This document shows positions 21,416-32,879 of a stretch of DNA of 64,000 nt, piece by piece. Location: assembly GCA_028023455.1 (NCBI GenBank), contig JAQFVV010006654.1:434001-498000 (forward strand). The letters run 5' to 3'. The stretch's first letter is position 1. Each line of letters opens with the position of its first letter. The stretch is from Epiperipatus broadwayi. Its lineage: Eukaryota; Onychophora; Udeonychophora; Euonychophora; Peripatidae. The translations under genes were made by a program, and so were the position numbers. The notes under the pieces are model-generated. The model made no database searches and was not told where the DNA came from. It saw only the letters and a program-made list of their open reading frames with translations.

Positions 21416-23133
21416 AAACTATCCCATATCTAAAATTAAAGCAGACCAGCATAAAAATAATATTAAAACACAACCTAAGGTTTCACTGCTACAAGCAGAC
21501 TTCTCAAGTGTAAAGAACTGCAAAAACTACACAATATATATACTAGTAAAAACTACCCACAAATCCATTCACTTCCCATCCACCCTTAATATTAAAAGAA
21601 CTCTTAAATAAGTTAATTGCTTCAGAATAATAAATTTTCAATAATAAAGACTTTAATTCTTCTTTTGATTTCATTTCTCTCAAAGAAGACAACCTTAGCT
21701 TCATCAAAATCAATAGTGTGGCCTGTATCTTTTTCATGGACATACAAAGCAGAACTAAGATATCTATTTTTAACTCTACGTTTATGAACCTTTATTCTTT
21801 CATTTAAACTCAAACTACTCTGACCTATGTAAACCTTTTTAAAAATAAACAGGGAATAAAATATACTACACCAGGAATAGTCTTTCTATAAAAAACTTCT
21901 TTTGTATTATTTAATAAATTATTCAATGTAACACCCCTTTTCCAAGCAATTTTCTTATTTCCAAACAATTTACTATTTCTACACACAATTTTATAAGAAG
22001 ACAATTTAAATGGCAAAGAAATAAAATCATATTTTTCTTTAACCTTTACATCCTTACAAATATTACTATTAAATAAAATACTTTTAACAAATTTATCAGA
22101 GTATCCAACACTCAAGTAATCTTTATAAAATTGATATTTCTGAAACAAAGCTACCCCACTAGAATTATTTAATTTAATATTCCTATGACAATAATTCCTT
22201 AAAGCAGCTACTTTATGAGATACAGACTGATAGCTATCAGGTTTAATTATAGATCTTAATTCTTTACTTTTAACTAAATGACTGCACAATAAACAATTAG
22301 TTTCTATATTTCTAATCACCAAAAGATCTAAAAATTTTAACTTTCCAAAAAATATAACCCCTCTCCTTCTAACACAAATTTTATAGAAGGATCAAAACAA
22401 AATTCCTTCAATTTATCATTGTCAACTACAAATAAACAATCATCAACATATCTGACAAATAATTTTACATATAAACAATCTTTTTTAATAATAATTTCCT
22501 CTTCCATAAAACTAATATAAACTGAACATACTAAAAAAGAAATAATATAACCTATTATCCACCCTTCCTTAATCTTATAAAAATTACCTTTATAAGTAAA
22601 ATACATAGAATCTTCCAATAACAAAAGCAAATCTTTAATTACCTTAATTTTATTTTTTGATAAAGAACTTTTCTTAATCAATACAGACAAAAGAACATCA
22701 ATACTGCTTAACCTATTAACAGACTGATACATATTTTCAATGTCTAAACTTCCAAATACCCAATTACTTTCCATTTTAAAATTATTAATCTTATCAAATG
22801 CCTCAAAAGAAGAAGAAACTGTGTACTGACCAAAATCAACAAATTGTTTTAAAAAATTATTCAAGAATCTAGAAATACCCTCTACAACACTACCTGTAAA
22901 ATCAAAAATAAATCTTAAAGGAAAACCATCTTTATGAGTTTTAATATTCACAAACATCTTAGCTGATGTAAAATCAATAGGATAGCATTTTAAATAATCA
23001 ACTCTATTAAAAAAATTTTAAATTAATCATTTTCTTCATAATATCAATCAATTTTCTTTTAATCAAATTACCTGTATCTTTATCTAACAACGCATATTTA
23101 CCATTATTTAATTCTCTATCCATTTTCTCTTAA
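21413..23133 (-). mobile_element. Penelope-like element, family A, copy 3 (5'-truncated)
   Basis: Minus-strand PLE-A copy with the same 5' truncation point and the same 3' boundary at (TA)n as copy 1. Its 5' end joins, within a few bases, the leader of the plus-strand Ty3/gypsy element. Because truncation by failed reverse transcription rarely ends at the same base, the shared ends suggest that copies 1-3 spread as an already truncated unit or by segmental duplication. Confidence 0.9.
21543..22957 (-). pseudogene. PLE-A copy 3 RT and GIY-YIG, frameshifted
   Basis: The RT entry motif, LDIENMY and FVRYVDDCLF lie in a 206-codon frame (22,337-22,957). A small insertion near 22,345 shifts the rest (21,825-22,322), which ends at the same RT/nuclease junction as in copies 1 and 2. 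The nuclease pieces SLNERIKVHK, EKDTGHTIDFD and GGWEVNGF lie in two further frames. One conserved position near the YIG Cys is altered (TTT TTA in place of TTT GTA). Not functional. Confidence 0.87.
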
Positions 23134-23253
23134 TACGAGCAAAATAAAAAGAAAGATAACGTAATAGATATTCCCAAAATTACAGATTAAAGATTCACGA
23201 AGTTATAGGATTTCTAATATGAATATATATTGACTAGAGCAAAAAAGAAAAAA

Positions 23254-24170
23254 ATGGAAGAACAGACAGAAAAAGAAGACTTGGGGGACAAACAAGATGA
23301 ACTCAAAAATGAAAAGGAAGTCTGGAAGTTAATGATGCAGGATCTTTTAAGTTACGTAAAAAAGGAGATAAATAGACTACCAAAAGCACTAGAAGAATGG
23401 AAAAAGCTACTGACAAAAGGATAAAAGAAGTGAAGAGTGAAATATTGCAAGAAATGGATGCAAGATTTGAGAGGTTAGAAATGGGACATAGCGAGCCAAA
23501 ACAAAGCAGAGAGGAAAAACCTCAAATAGATGGGCAGTTGGTTAAGTCAGTACAAGAGAACACAAAACAAGAGACTGCGGTTAAGGATAGTGATGACATT
23601 GTGATTAAAAAGTATTCAAAGAGACAAGATAGTAATATGAGGAACAAAGAAGCAAGTGAGCCAGATGAAAGTTTAGTTAAAATCAGGGAGGGGAGAAATC
23701 AACAAATACCTCTGCAAAGTATTAATCAGTTTTTGAAAATCAAGATATTTGAGGGACAGGCAAGTGAAGCTCCTATTGCGCATATTAGGAGTTTGGAAAA
23801 ATATTTCAACATAAACCCAAAAGATGAGTTTAGTCAACTAGCAATTGCATGTAATCACTTGCATGAAGATGCTCAAGCATGGTGGGAATCTTTGTTTCAA
23901 TACCCACAAACCTTCCAGGAATATAAAAATGCAGTCCTGAGAAATTTTTGGAGTGCAGAGCATCAAGAAACAATTATGTATCAGGTCATGCAGGATAAAT
24001 ACAAAAATAGTATAAATGAAAATTTCTCACAGTTTTTCCGCAGAAAAGTAGCAAGACTGCGAACTTTAAATGCATGTAATATGTTGGAGGACCGAATCAT
24101 TAGGATTATCCGACATAATTTGCCTTCTCATATTGCACAGATGCTAATACTGATTGGAGCAAACAAGTAG
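23254..24170 (+). pseudogene. gag: Ty3/gypsy gag
   Basis: Starts best at the ATG at 23,254 (MEEQTEKEDLG). The frame shifts once near 23,400 and continues with a charged coiled-coil-like region (MEKATDKRIKEVKSEILQ). The capsid-type domain follows: IKIFEGQASEAPIAHIRSLE, HLHEDAQAWWESLFQY, FQEYKNAVLRNF and FSQFFRRKVARLRTL, which match the retrotransposon gag capsid pattern (AxxWW, FxxYK..RNF). No CCHC zinc knuckle is seen. A tandem duplication of about 50 bases at 24,140-24,230 introduces a stop between gag and protease. It would form the virus-like particle shell. Confidence 0.85.
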
Positions 24171-24182
24171 CTTACTTACTAG

Positions 24183-24839
24183 ATGCTAATACTGACTGGA
24201 GCAAAATCAGTTGAACAAGTAGCTTACTTACTAGTCACCATAGATGGGAGAGAGCAAAATGGAGTAGTAGAAGAGATGCAAGAAAATAGCAAAATTACAG
24301 CCCAGCATTGGAATGTAAAGAGTGGGCCATATAAACACCTCATCAAAAAGGAAATGTCAAATTTGGTCTTTTCTTGGGAAGATAAAGTACCAGAATATGC
24401 ACCACAGAGTTGTCCAAAAATACCTTTAGAAATTGAGGGAATTGGGGTCATTGCAATGTTAGACTCTGGTAGCCTGATATCAGTGATATCTGAGGAATTA
24501 TACCAGAGAATTTTATCAGTAAACTTACAAATAGAGACCTTACCTTTAAAGGCAACACAAATCACCCTTGCAAATAACTGAAAAGCAAACCTTATACCTA
24601 AGCAAATATGGTTAGAATTGCTTATAAGTGGGAGGACAGTTTATCATGTATTTTTAATTATGGGTAGTCTAATTCATGAGGTCATATTAGGGTCAGATTT
24701 CTTGTATAAAAACCAGTGCATTGTAAATTATGAAAAGGGAATAATGAGCTACCAGGAAGGTGATATTAAATTCTTGCCACCTCAGTTGCCTAACTTTGAG
24801 GAAACATGTTTTAGATTTGATGCAAGAAAAAATGAGTGA
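24183..24839 (+). pseudogene. Ty3/gypsy aspartic protease region
   Basis: IPLEIEGIGVIAMLDSGS carries the aspartic protease active site (LDSGS) followed by ISVISEELY. A stop interrupts the frame near 24,579, and the next frame contains HEVILGSDFLYKNQCIVNY, the ILGxDFL flap-distal motif typical of retropepsins. It would process the gag-pol polyprotein. Broken by the stop and by the upstream duplication. Confidence 0.82.
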
Positions 24840-24941
24840 GGTGAAGACAGCATCTAATGGGGACAGCAAAAAACTAAAGAGTATCATGAGATTTTTTCGG
24901 ACAGTCCAGGAAAGATCAGAGGATATCAACAGAGGATCAAA

Positions 24942-25748
24942 TTGAAGCCAGGGGAACCTTTTCAAGCATGGTCATACCCAGTCCCAAATCAATTTAAAAA
25001 AGAAGTGGAGAAACAGTTAGAGAAGATGTTGAATGGGGGCAGAATTAGTAAATGTTCATCTCCTTATTGCAACCCTTTGGTGGTGGTTAGAAAAAAAGAT
25101 GGGTCAGTAAGGTTGGGTTTGGATGCCCGTCAGCTCAATAAGGTGACTATACCAGACTGTATAATTCCACCTCCGATACAAGAGTTACTAGAAAAATTTA
25201 AAGGGAAAAGAATATTCTCTACATTTAATTTAACTTCCAGTTACTGGCAGATAGAACTCCACCTGAATGATCACCAGTATACTACCTTCAAGTATGGGGG
25301 ATATTCATACAAGTTTAATTGTATGCCCTTTGGACTGATCAACAGTGGTGCTGGACTGCTGCAGTGCTTAGATCATGTCCTATCATCTGATATCAAGAAA
25401 ATTCTTACCATGTATGTGGATGACGTAGTTATAGCATCTGCATCTATGAAAGAGCATCTCCAGCAGTTGGAATAGTTTTTTAGGGAATGTAAAGAAAAAG
25501 ATATCAAGATAAATTTAAAGAAGAGTAAAGTGGCTTCTGATGAAATCGAATTTCTGGTTCATTTGTTAGCCCAGTCAGGAGTCAAGCCTCATCCAGGTAA
25601 AATAATAGTGATTGCAGAGTTCCCGAGACCTCAGACAAAGAAACATATACAGTCCTTTTTGGGACTCTGTAACTTTTATAACAGATTTTGTGAGAATTTT
25701 GCTGGCCAAATGGAACCATTGTTCAGATTGATCAGAAAAGAGGTGTGA
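24942..25748 (+). pseudogene. Ty3/gypsy reverse transcriptase
   Basis: The 177-codon frame holds MLNGGRISKCSSPYCNPLVVV and KKDGSVRLGLDARQLNKVTI. FSTFNLTSSYWQIEL follows (motif A; the catalytic Asp of the family's F..LDL is Asn here, residue 96), then MPFGLINSGA (motif B) and MYVDDVVIAS (motif C, YVDD at 158-161). A TAG near 25,474 breaks it, and the connection domain (FLGLCNFYNRFCENFAG) continues to 25,748. The Asp-to-Asn change alone should abolish polymerase activity. Confidence 0.9.
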
Positions 25749-26324
25749 TGGAAATGGACCACCGAACAGGAAAAAGCTTTTAACCGAGTAAAGCAAAGTG
25801 TTTTAAAACAGGTGGTGTTGGATTATCCTGATTATGATAAGCCATTCGTACTCCAGACCAACAGTAGTGGATATGGGCTGGAGGTCACTCTGTCCCAAAT
25901 TCAACCTGGTGGACGAACAGGGGTATTATATTTTATAAGCCACTTACTAAAGGGACCAGAAATTAATTATACTGTCACTGAAAAAAGAGGCCCTTGCCAT
26001 TGTATGGGCTTTCCAGAAGTTTTGCCCCATGTTGTTAGGCTCTCAAGTGGTGGTGACCATAAAAGTCTTGAGTTTCTAAACCACAGCTATCTTACTAATA
26101 GCATGTTGGTCCAGTGGAGTTTATTCATTCAGGAATTTAACTACACCGTAAGATATTGCAAAGGGGCAGAAAACGTAGTTGCAGACATCCTCAGTCATCA
26201 TCCTGTCCCTGCACAATCCCCTAAACACCTCAGTCTGGAGCAAACATACATAGCAAGTACCATGATAAAGGAAAAAGATGAAGATATAGAAAAAGAATTA
26301 AGCCAACTAGCTAAGAGGCAATAA
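25749..26324 (+). pseudogene. Ty3/gypsy RNase H
   Basis: TTEQEKAFNRVKQSVLKQ and LDYPDYDKPFVLQTNSSGYGLE show the gypsy RNase H start, but the first catalytic Asp (usually TDAS) is Asn. VTEKRG marks the Glu motif with a frameshift just after it. GDHKSLEFL and VQWSLFIQEFNYTVRY with AENVVADILSHHP complete the domain. It would remove the RNA strand during reverse transcription. Inactive here. Confidence 0.87.
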
Positions 26325-26399
26325 GAAAACAGCTATCTAAATCGCATTTGGACAGAATGCCAGGAGAAATCTGGAACAACTAATTCAAAAGAGATAAGG

Positions 26400-27460
26400 G
26401 ACAGATATAAAGTTAAAGGAGGAGTGTTATATTATCAACTCAAAAAAGACAAGGATAAATGGAAGGTGATGATAGCTTCAAAAATGAGACGGTCCCTAAT
26501 CAGTCACATGCATTGGTTGTAAGGCCATTATGGAACACCAAAAACTGAGTATTGCTTAGGACAATGGTTTTACTGGCCAGGGATGCACCAGGATATTATC
26601 ACTGTACTAAATCATTGTGAAGTATGTCAGCATACGAAACCACAGAATCAAACATATGTCAGCCTGATGAAATCAATCATACCTGATGACCCAAATGAAA
26701 TTATGGCTATAGATTTTTATGGCCCCTTGCCACCATTCAACAAAAAGAAATACCTACTTGTTACATACGATTTGTTTTCAAAATGAATGGCTGCTTACTC
26801 TTTGTCACGCACCACCACTTACATTTTCCAAAAGTGGGGAAGCCAGAGGAAATACTCTCAGATCATGGAACCCCTTTTGTGTCTGAGGAATGGAACTGAT
26901 GGGTCTCCATACAAGGTATCAAGAACATGTTAACATCAATCCGAAATCCCCAGAGTAACCCCAGTGAATGAGTCATGTGGGAATTTGGTAGACTCTTCTG
27001 CACCTATTTGCCAACAAACCATAGGAGGTGGGTTAAACAATTACCTCAGACACTAAATTATATTAACTGGTCTTTAAATGAATCCACTGAGTTTACTCCC
27101 ATGCGATTACACTTTGGAAAACACCTTCCAAAACTGTTTAAAACTAATCTTCCAGGGAGCCAAGAGGGAGCCATCAACCAGGATCTTGATAAAACACAAG
27201 CTAAGGCCCAAATGCAATCAATGAGCACTAGGTGTGAAAAACGGAAGGGTACCCCTAAGTATAGATTCCAAATAGGGAATAAAGTCATGGTTAGGACACC
27301 CCATGTTAGTGATCCAGGGAAGTTCAAATTTTAAAAAATTTTGTAATCTCTATAAAGGCCCTTTCGAAATTGTAGATTGCTGCAGGGATAATGCTTTCTG
27401 GGTGAGAATGGAAAAGGGATTAAGGGCACATATAATGCTCGGTTTTTAAAACCCTATGGG
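26400..27460 (+). pseudogene. Ty3/gypsy integrase, broken into several frames
   Basis: The zinc-binding part (HMHWL, GHYG, CEVCQHTKP) has one in-frame stop. The catalytic core shows MAIDFYGPLPPFNKKKYLLV (first Asp), then in other frames SDHGTPFVSEEW (second Asp) and NPSE (Glu). WVKQLPQTLNYINWSLNEST and EFTPMRLHFGKHLPKLF follow. The C-terminal domain (FQIGNKVMVRTPHVSD, then LYKGPFEIV and GTYNARFLKPYG) ends near 27,460. It would insert the cDNA into the genome. At least four stops or frameshifts. Confidence 0.87.
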
Positions 27461-27606
27461 AAGATAGCGATTAATTCAAAATTGGCATAACTTTCATGTT
27501 AAAACTGATAATATATATATATGTTTAATTTAAAATGTGAATAATTAAATATAAAAATAATTAAGATATTAAAAAAGAACAATTATTCTCTTTTAATGAT
27601 CTCATC

Positions 27607-27776
27607 AGGGAGGGAGGTATTGTGCCAGACCGTAAAACGTCCATGCACAAGATGGCTGTAGCCAAAAATTTGGCACAGCTAAATTTATTGAATAAATTAA
27701 AATAAAGTAAAAAGAAATAAACAATGAGAGTTGGTCTATACGAGATTGCCATCTCCTTGCATACACAATTAACACA
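27607..27776 (+). repeat. Polypurine tract and putative short 3' LTR
   Basis: CAGGGAGGGAGG lies 130-150 bases after the pol end and is followed at 27,621 by TGTGCCAGACC, a TG start suitable for an LTR. AATAAA-type signals occur near 27,690-27,712. A TTAACACA end near 27,774-27,776 would give an LTR of about 155 bases. TGTGCCA (27,621-27,627) and TGGCACA (27,671-27,677) form an inverted repeat. Without a 5' LTR to compare, the right end is uncertain. Confidence 0.6.
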
Positions 27777-27779
27777 TAT

Positions 27780-29244
27780 TATTTATTTTGAAATAATAGC
27801 CCACTATAAATGTGTCATTTATTGTAAATGTTTTAATATGTATAACACACTATAAATGCATCGCATTTGTTTTTTTTTTGTAAACGTATATGTAATATGT
27901 ATATGTATAAAGTTTTCCGTATATATATATATTTTTTTGATAATTTTTAAAATGTTTTTTCTTTTACTTTAAAAATATACAAAAATATTCTTTGTGTGAT
28001 TGACAAGAATCTTTCGTTTAAAAGGTGGATTCGATTAATCTTTGTTTTTTTATTTTTACTTTTTTGTATGTAATCAAGTAGTTTTTTTTTTTTAAATTAA
28101 TTAATTTGTAAATTAAGTTCCAAATGTGTTATCTAAAGAATGTAGGTGGTCTATTACTCTAATATGGAGTTTGAAATTCCTAAAAAGAGACTTTTGAAAA
28201 GATTTTTATAATGTACAAAAAGTAAGATTATCTGACGCAATAGCTTGAAGGGGGATGTAAGTATTGAAACTTGTGGGCGGATGGAGATATACAATAACCT
28301 ATCTGGGAGGTGAACAAAAAAGAGTTTTTGATTAGTGTTGGACAGAGAAAGCCACATAAATTCATGTGTGGTGTAAAATATTAATGATTAATATTGAACT
28401 GAGAAAGCAAGATGAAGCTATATGTGGTTTAAAATATTATTATTGAACGGACAGTGCTACACAATCTACCTGTATGGTATGGGAGATTATATCAGATATT
28501 TATTCTTTTGGATAAATATGCTTTTGGGATTGATGAATATTTTTTGTTAATTCAAGAAGGATCTTAACTCACCCAATTTTCTGAACGAACATAAACTTCT
28601 GTAGAAGGTTTTTCCTGGTGATCGCACAAATATTAACCAAAGCAGCCAATACCCATATATGATGTGGAAAATCATATAAGCATACACCATTCCACAATAA
28701 ATCAAGAAGAAAATAAATATTTTGGAGTGCCATGTTTAAAATGACAAACAAGTTTCATCTGATAGCCTACAAAAACATGGAGTAGGAAGAACCATAGCAG
28801 TACACCTGCTAGTTCAGATACATGGTTGCCAAGATGGATGTGTCAGAGACTTAGTATACCCTGATTGAAGTTGAGATGGTCTGCCCAGAAGTTTGAACCC
28901 AGAGAGCAAGTAGATAAAGATGAGTAAAGTTAAAAAAATGTTTATATATAGTTTGTTATCTGTATATATATATTTTTAAAGTGTATATAACCTGGATAAG
29001 TATAATAGTTACTAACATATGATAAATGTATATTAACTTTTTTGTTATTATATGAAATATTATAAAATAATATGGCTTATACACAGATCAAATTACAAAT
29101 CCATTAAATATAAGATTATTATTATTTCTTGTTCTTTTACCCCATTTCACCTTTACTTCTTAATTAATGTCAATCATGATGGCATCACCTTATGTGGAGT
29201 GACATATATAGCTGGCCTATACATTTTTTTAAAAAAAAATTTTT

Positions 29245-29245
<1 letters not shown>
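27780..29245. other. Intergenic; approximate tandem repeat at 28,330-28,450
   Basis: Two units of about 60 bases share ATTAGTRTTG.AC.GAGAAAGC and end in GTGG(T)TxTAAAATATTA. Otherwise no gene or named element recognised. Homopolymer T runs are frequent at 27,860-28,100. Confidence 0.5.

Positions 29246-29287
<42 letters not shown>
29246..29287. repeat. (TA)n microsatellite
   Basis: About 20 TA units. Confidence 0.95.
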
Positions 29288-29288
<1 letters not shown>

Positions 29289-29289
29289 G

Positions 29290-30297
29290 TAAATTATTAT
29301 TATTTACATATTCAAAGATAAAGGTATATCTAATTTTAAGAGTTTATATGTGCAAGTGGAAAAAGTTCAAGGGGTTAGATCTGCGTATAACCTATTTTAG
29401 GATTTTGGGAATTTATAAAAATGAAATATTCATTGTGTTGTGCAAGAATAGGGAATATAGACCACTGACACATTAGCATCCATATTTAACTATTTGTATT
29501 CATAGCAATTAAAGTAACTTAGATATAAATTGGAAAATGGATTTTTTTTTAAATCTAACTGTAGATCTTGAACATAAAGATTCAATATTCTAACCTTTAA
29601 AATATATATGTGGTGGAGGGGGGAATTTATTTAAATAAATTATATTCTCATACTTTATTTGTTGTCGTATAATCTATTATAAAATAAAGAAAATTAATCA
29701 TAATAAAATGTAATCACCTATTTGAGATGTTTGGTGACCACAGCTATAAAAGGTTATAGCAATACTTATTCAAAGTACCTGGGATAGAGAATTAGAATTG
29801 AGCTAGCCATCGGGATATTGTATCGAGGAGTTAAATTAGAATATTTTCACCCGGTTTTCCTTCATTCAAATTAAACATATGTACAATAACCTCTTTGCAT
29901 ACTCTCTCAACAGAACGGAATGGGAAAATTATTTAACTTTTGCTTTCTTTGATTGTGTTGGAGGTGCACTAAGGATTGTGAAATTAATACAATCTTTTAA
30001 AGGTATGTGAAGAGTGAGGAAAAACATCTCCCAGGAAAATAGATATTGGGGTGGAAATATAAATGGTTTAACAGGGAAAGATTTTGCTTTTTAATTGAAA
30101 TCAAATTTCTTTCTCCTAATAATTAGTAACATAATACTCGCTGTATTTAACCCCGGGTATTGTCGAAGATTGTTATCGATCTCTCATTTTAAATGTACAC
30201 GTCATGTCATGCTCGTGACATACAAATATATGTGTCATTTTCTTCAATGGAGATGGAAATGAGGGATTCGAACTGGTATAATACATATTTTTTTTAA
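29290..30297. other. Intergenic, no feature recognised
   Basis: No gene, tRNA or repeat family recognised between the TA run and the LTR-like repeat. Confidence 0.5.
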
Positions 30298-30846
30298 AAT
30301 AACAAAGTTTTAATACAACGTAGTTTTCAAAACTCAAATAAATGTTCTTTTCTTTTTATATTTCTATTCCTTTTAAGATTTAATAGAAAATTTAGATATT
30401 TTCCTTATAGATTTTTTAATCCATAGATTATCTTAATTTGGAAAAGTTCATAGTTAATTCCAAACGTTGAACAGCAATATTTTTTATAAAAGAAAAAGTT
30501 ATTTAAAAGGAAATGATTTTGTTTTCTTCTCTTTAGAAAAAAGAGAATGAATAAATCTCCATGTGTTTTGTTACAAGTTCATGCTTAATTCAAATATTAA
30601 TTTTTCAATATATATTAAGATTTAATAATAAAATATATATAAAATTATTTATTACTCAACTTCAAATCTGGCACCTATTCAAAAGCTTAAGGGATGTATT
30701 ATTTAAAGCTCACACGTATATATAAATAGTATATATATATGTATACATAATAAAATAGTCAAATAAATTTTATATTTATAAATAATTTCATAAGAGATAA
30801 AAATACGTTAGGCCAATAATAATAACTAGAAGTTACTATTATATTT
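30298..30846 (-). repeat. LTR-like repeat, copy 2 (possibly solo)
   Basis: Direct repeat of 11,872-12,419, same orientation, with scattered substitutions and small indels. It has neither the adjoining purine tract nor a recognisable integrase beside it, so it may be a solo LTR or belong to a more decayed insertion. Confidence 0.7.
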
Positions 30847-31639
30847 ATATATTATAACGGAAATGGTTACTCGTATGGTTGATTTATTTATTTGTGTATT
30901 CAATTATATTTTATTTCGATTATTTTATTTTATATTATATTTATTTATTATACTTTAATTCTTTTCCGACTTTGATTCTTTATTATCTTATTTATTTCTT
31001 ATTTGTTTACTAACAGTTTTGCTAAACGAAATATCCCGGCTTAGCTTCCAACTGTAATGGATTGTTTATTTATTTAACCACCACTGTTACAATACAAGCA
31101 GAGAGCTAATACAGATACAAATTTAACTTCATATCTATACCCTTGACCGAACCCCAAGGCAATACGTACATATTATCTTGGCATTATTTTTCCCGGCCAA
31201 GAACTCTCGGCTGCTGAACAGAGCAAACTATTTCAAAGAAATTTAACGAATGTCCAGCACTTGCTATTTATTTTTTAGAATTGGGAATTCACACAAACAA
31301 GCAGCACATGAATACCTTAAACAAATCAGCATGCCCTTTTAATCACTAATTACAGTTTCCCCCCTACCATAGCTTGGTGATAAGAGAATAAAGCAAGGAT
31401 ATGAAATGTAATGATAAATATGTTTAATAATAATACTCACACTTTATATATAAAAAAATACATTATAATAATAATAATAAAAAACACACACTTATAAAAT
31501 ACATGGCTATAATAAAACATATGAAAACAGATCAAATATTTATCAAATTATTAATTGTGTATTTAGTTATGAGTAGTAAACAGATTAAAATGCATGCATG
31601 CTTTTATCTAGGCTTTGTTGTAATTGTCCCATGGGTATT
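30847..31639. other. Intergenic, no gene recognised
   Basis: The part at 31,020-31,340 is less AT-rich than its surroundings, with no clear coding frame. It may be part of an old element together with 31,640-31,915. Confidence 0.45.
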
Positions 31640-31915
31640 TCTTCTGAGCGCTCTTGATTAACTTCCTCAGTTTGTGGGGTTATTTCTCATTCCAGTTTTG
31701 CTTGTTGATTCTTTAGGTTGAGTTTCAGTTGACAGCTACAGAAGCGGCGGTCCATCTAGCAGGTCATGCAAAGATCTTACATTGTGAGTCAGTGATGAGA
31801 CAGCTTGAATCCGAACCCACGTCTCTTTAATGCCACTAGCCATGCACTTCTTTCATTTTCTTCGAGCTGTTGCTTCTTCATAGTCTCTACTAGCAATGCA
31901 GATAAAAATTGTAAT
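31640..31915 (-). pseudogene. Possible decayed coding region, family unknown
   Basis: A GC-richer tract whose minus-strand frames join into a protein-like stretch: MKKQQLEENERSAWLVALK in one frame and, after a one-base shift, ETWVRIQAVSSLTHNVRSL and HDLLDGPPLL in the next. The composition (charged helix, then a W/L/V pattern) is more protein-like than the neighbours. I recognise no family. It could be a gag-type relic of the element ending in the LTR-like repeat at 30,298-30,846, or a coincidence of base composition. Confidence 0.35.
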
Positions 31916-32243
31916 TTTCTTAATCTCTTTCTTTTGTTCATTGTTTTTAAAATTTTTAATTAAGACTTAGATTTCCAACCAATTCTTATCTTTATGTTTC
32001 TTTATTTAATTAGTGGCTGGAATGTAAGACCCAATTAATTTAACAGATTAGGCAAAGATCTTCCGTTGTTAACATTTTCTTTGTCCATGGAATTTAATTT
32101 GTCCAACAGACTTTCACACCTACAGCCATATTGTTTTTCTTTTTATATATCACATATTACATTTTATTTAGAGTTTACAATTTATTTTTTTTCACATTTG
32201 TGTTTTACATTTTATTTTAATTTGTTATTATATAGTTTTTAAT

Positions 32244-32372
32244 GAGAGAGAAGAAATGCATTTTTTATGCATCCCCTTCCCCTCTCCCACAATAAACAAA
32301 AATAACTTTCTAGCATTTGACTTACAAGAGAGAAAGAGACGCATTTCTTTATGCACCCCCTCCCCTTCTCTT
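32244..32372. repeat. Two similar purine/pyrimidine hairpin units
   Basis: Units at 32,244-32,286 and 32,328-32,372 each read GAGAGA(A/G)...GCAT, T-rich loop, ATGC, then C/T-rich CCCCTTCCCCTCTC-like sequence. The inner ATGCAT/ATGCAT (or GCAT/ATGC) and outer GAGAG/CTCTC segments can pair. No coding frame. Confidence 0.6.
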
Positions 32373-32879
32373 ACTATTACAAATCCACAGTAATTTTTGA
32401 CATTAGTCTTTCAATTTTTTCTTTTCCTTCCTTTTTTTAAAAATTTAATAGCTAATTTATTTCACCTTTATTACTTCTTGTTAGCGAATTTATCTAATAT
32501 TATTAATAAATATATATGTGTGTTGACAACTTTACGTGGTCGTCACAATATATATATATATAATTGATACTACATTTATATATTAATTATATATATAATT
32601 GATACTATAGTGATTTATAAAAGTATAAAATATTGTGGAAGGAAATTACTCTTTACACACACGCTATAAAATAATCATGCACTCTCCATCAATAAATGTT
32701 TTAAGAGCATATGTAACCACCAGGTTTAAAATTCACTCTCTATATAAAACAACATATATTGATTATCCTATAATTGAGAGCTTGATGTTATTGTGATTAA
32801 ATTAGCATCTTACTGGCACAAATTCAGATTATATATAATAAAGAAGAGAAAATTTTTCGTTTTTAATTACAAATTTTTC

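Larger units (their letters stand above)
23140..27776 (+). mobile_element. Ty3/gypsy LTR retrotransposon, degenerate, nearly complete internal region
   Basis: Plus-strand gag, protease, RT, RNase H and integrase occur in canonical Ty3/gypsy order (integrase after RNase H), followed by a polypurine tract and the start of a short LTR. The 5' LTR is not found: PLE-A copy 3 abuts the leader at 23,133. Multiple stops and frameshifts, plus substitutions of catalytic Asp in RT and RNase H, make it non-autonomous. Base composition is clearly less AT-rich than the flanks. Confidence 0.92.

Noticed and set aside
20778-21611. Long open frames spanning the N gap
   Set aside because: Artefacts of undetermined bases and the TA repeat (Tyr-Ile runs).
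24224-24565. 113-codon minus-strand frame
   Set aside because: Shadow of the gypsy protease on the other strand.
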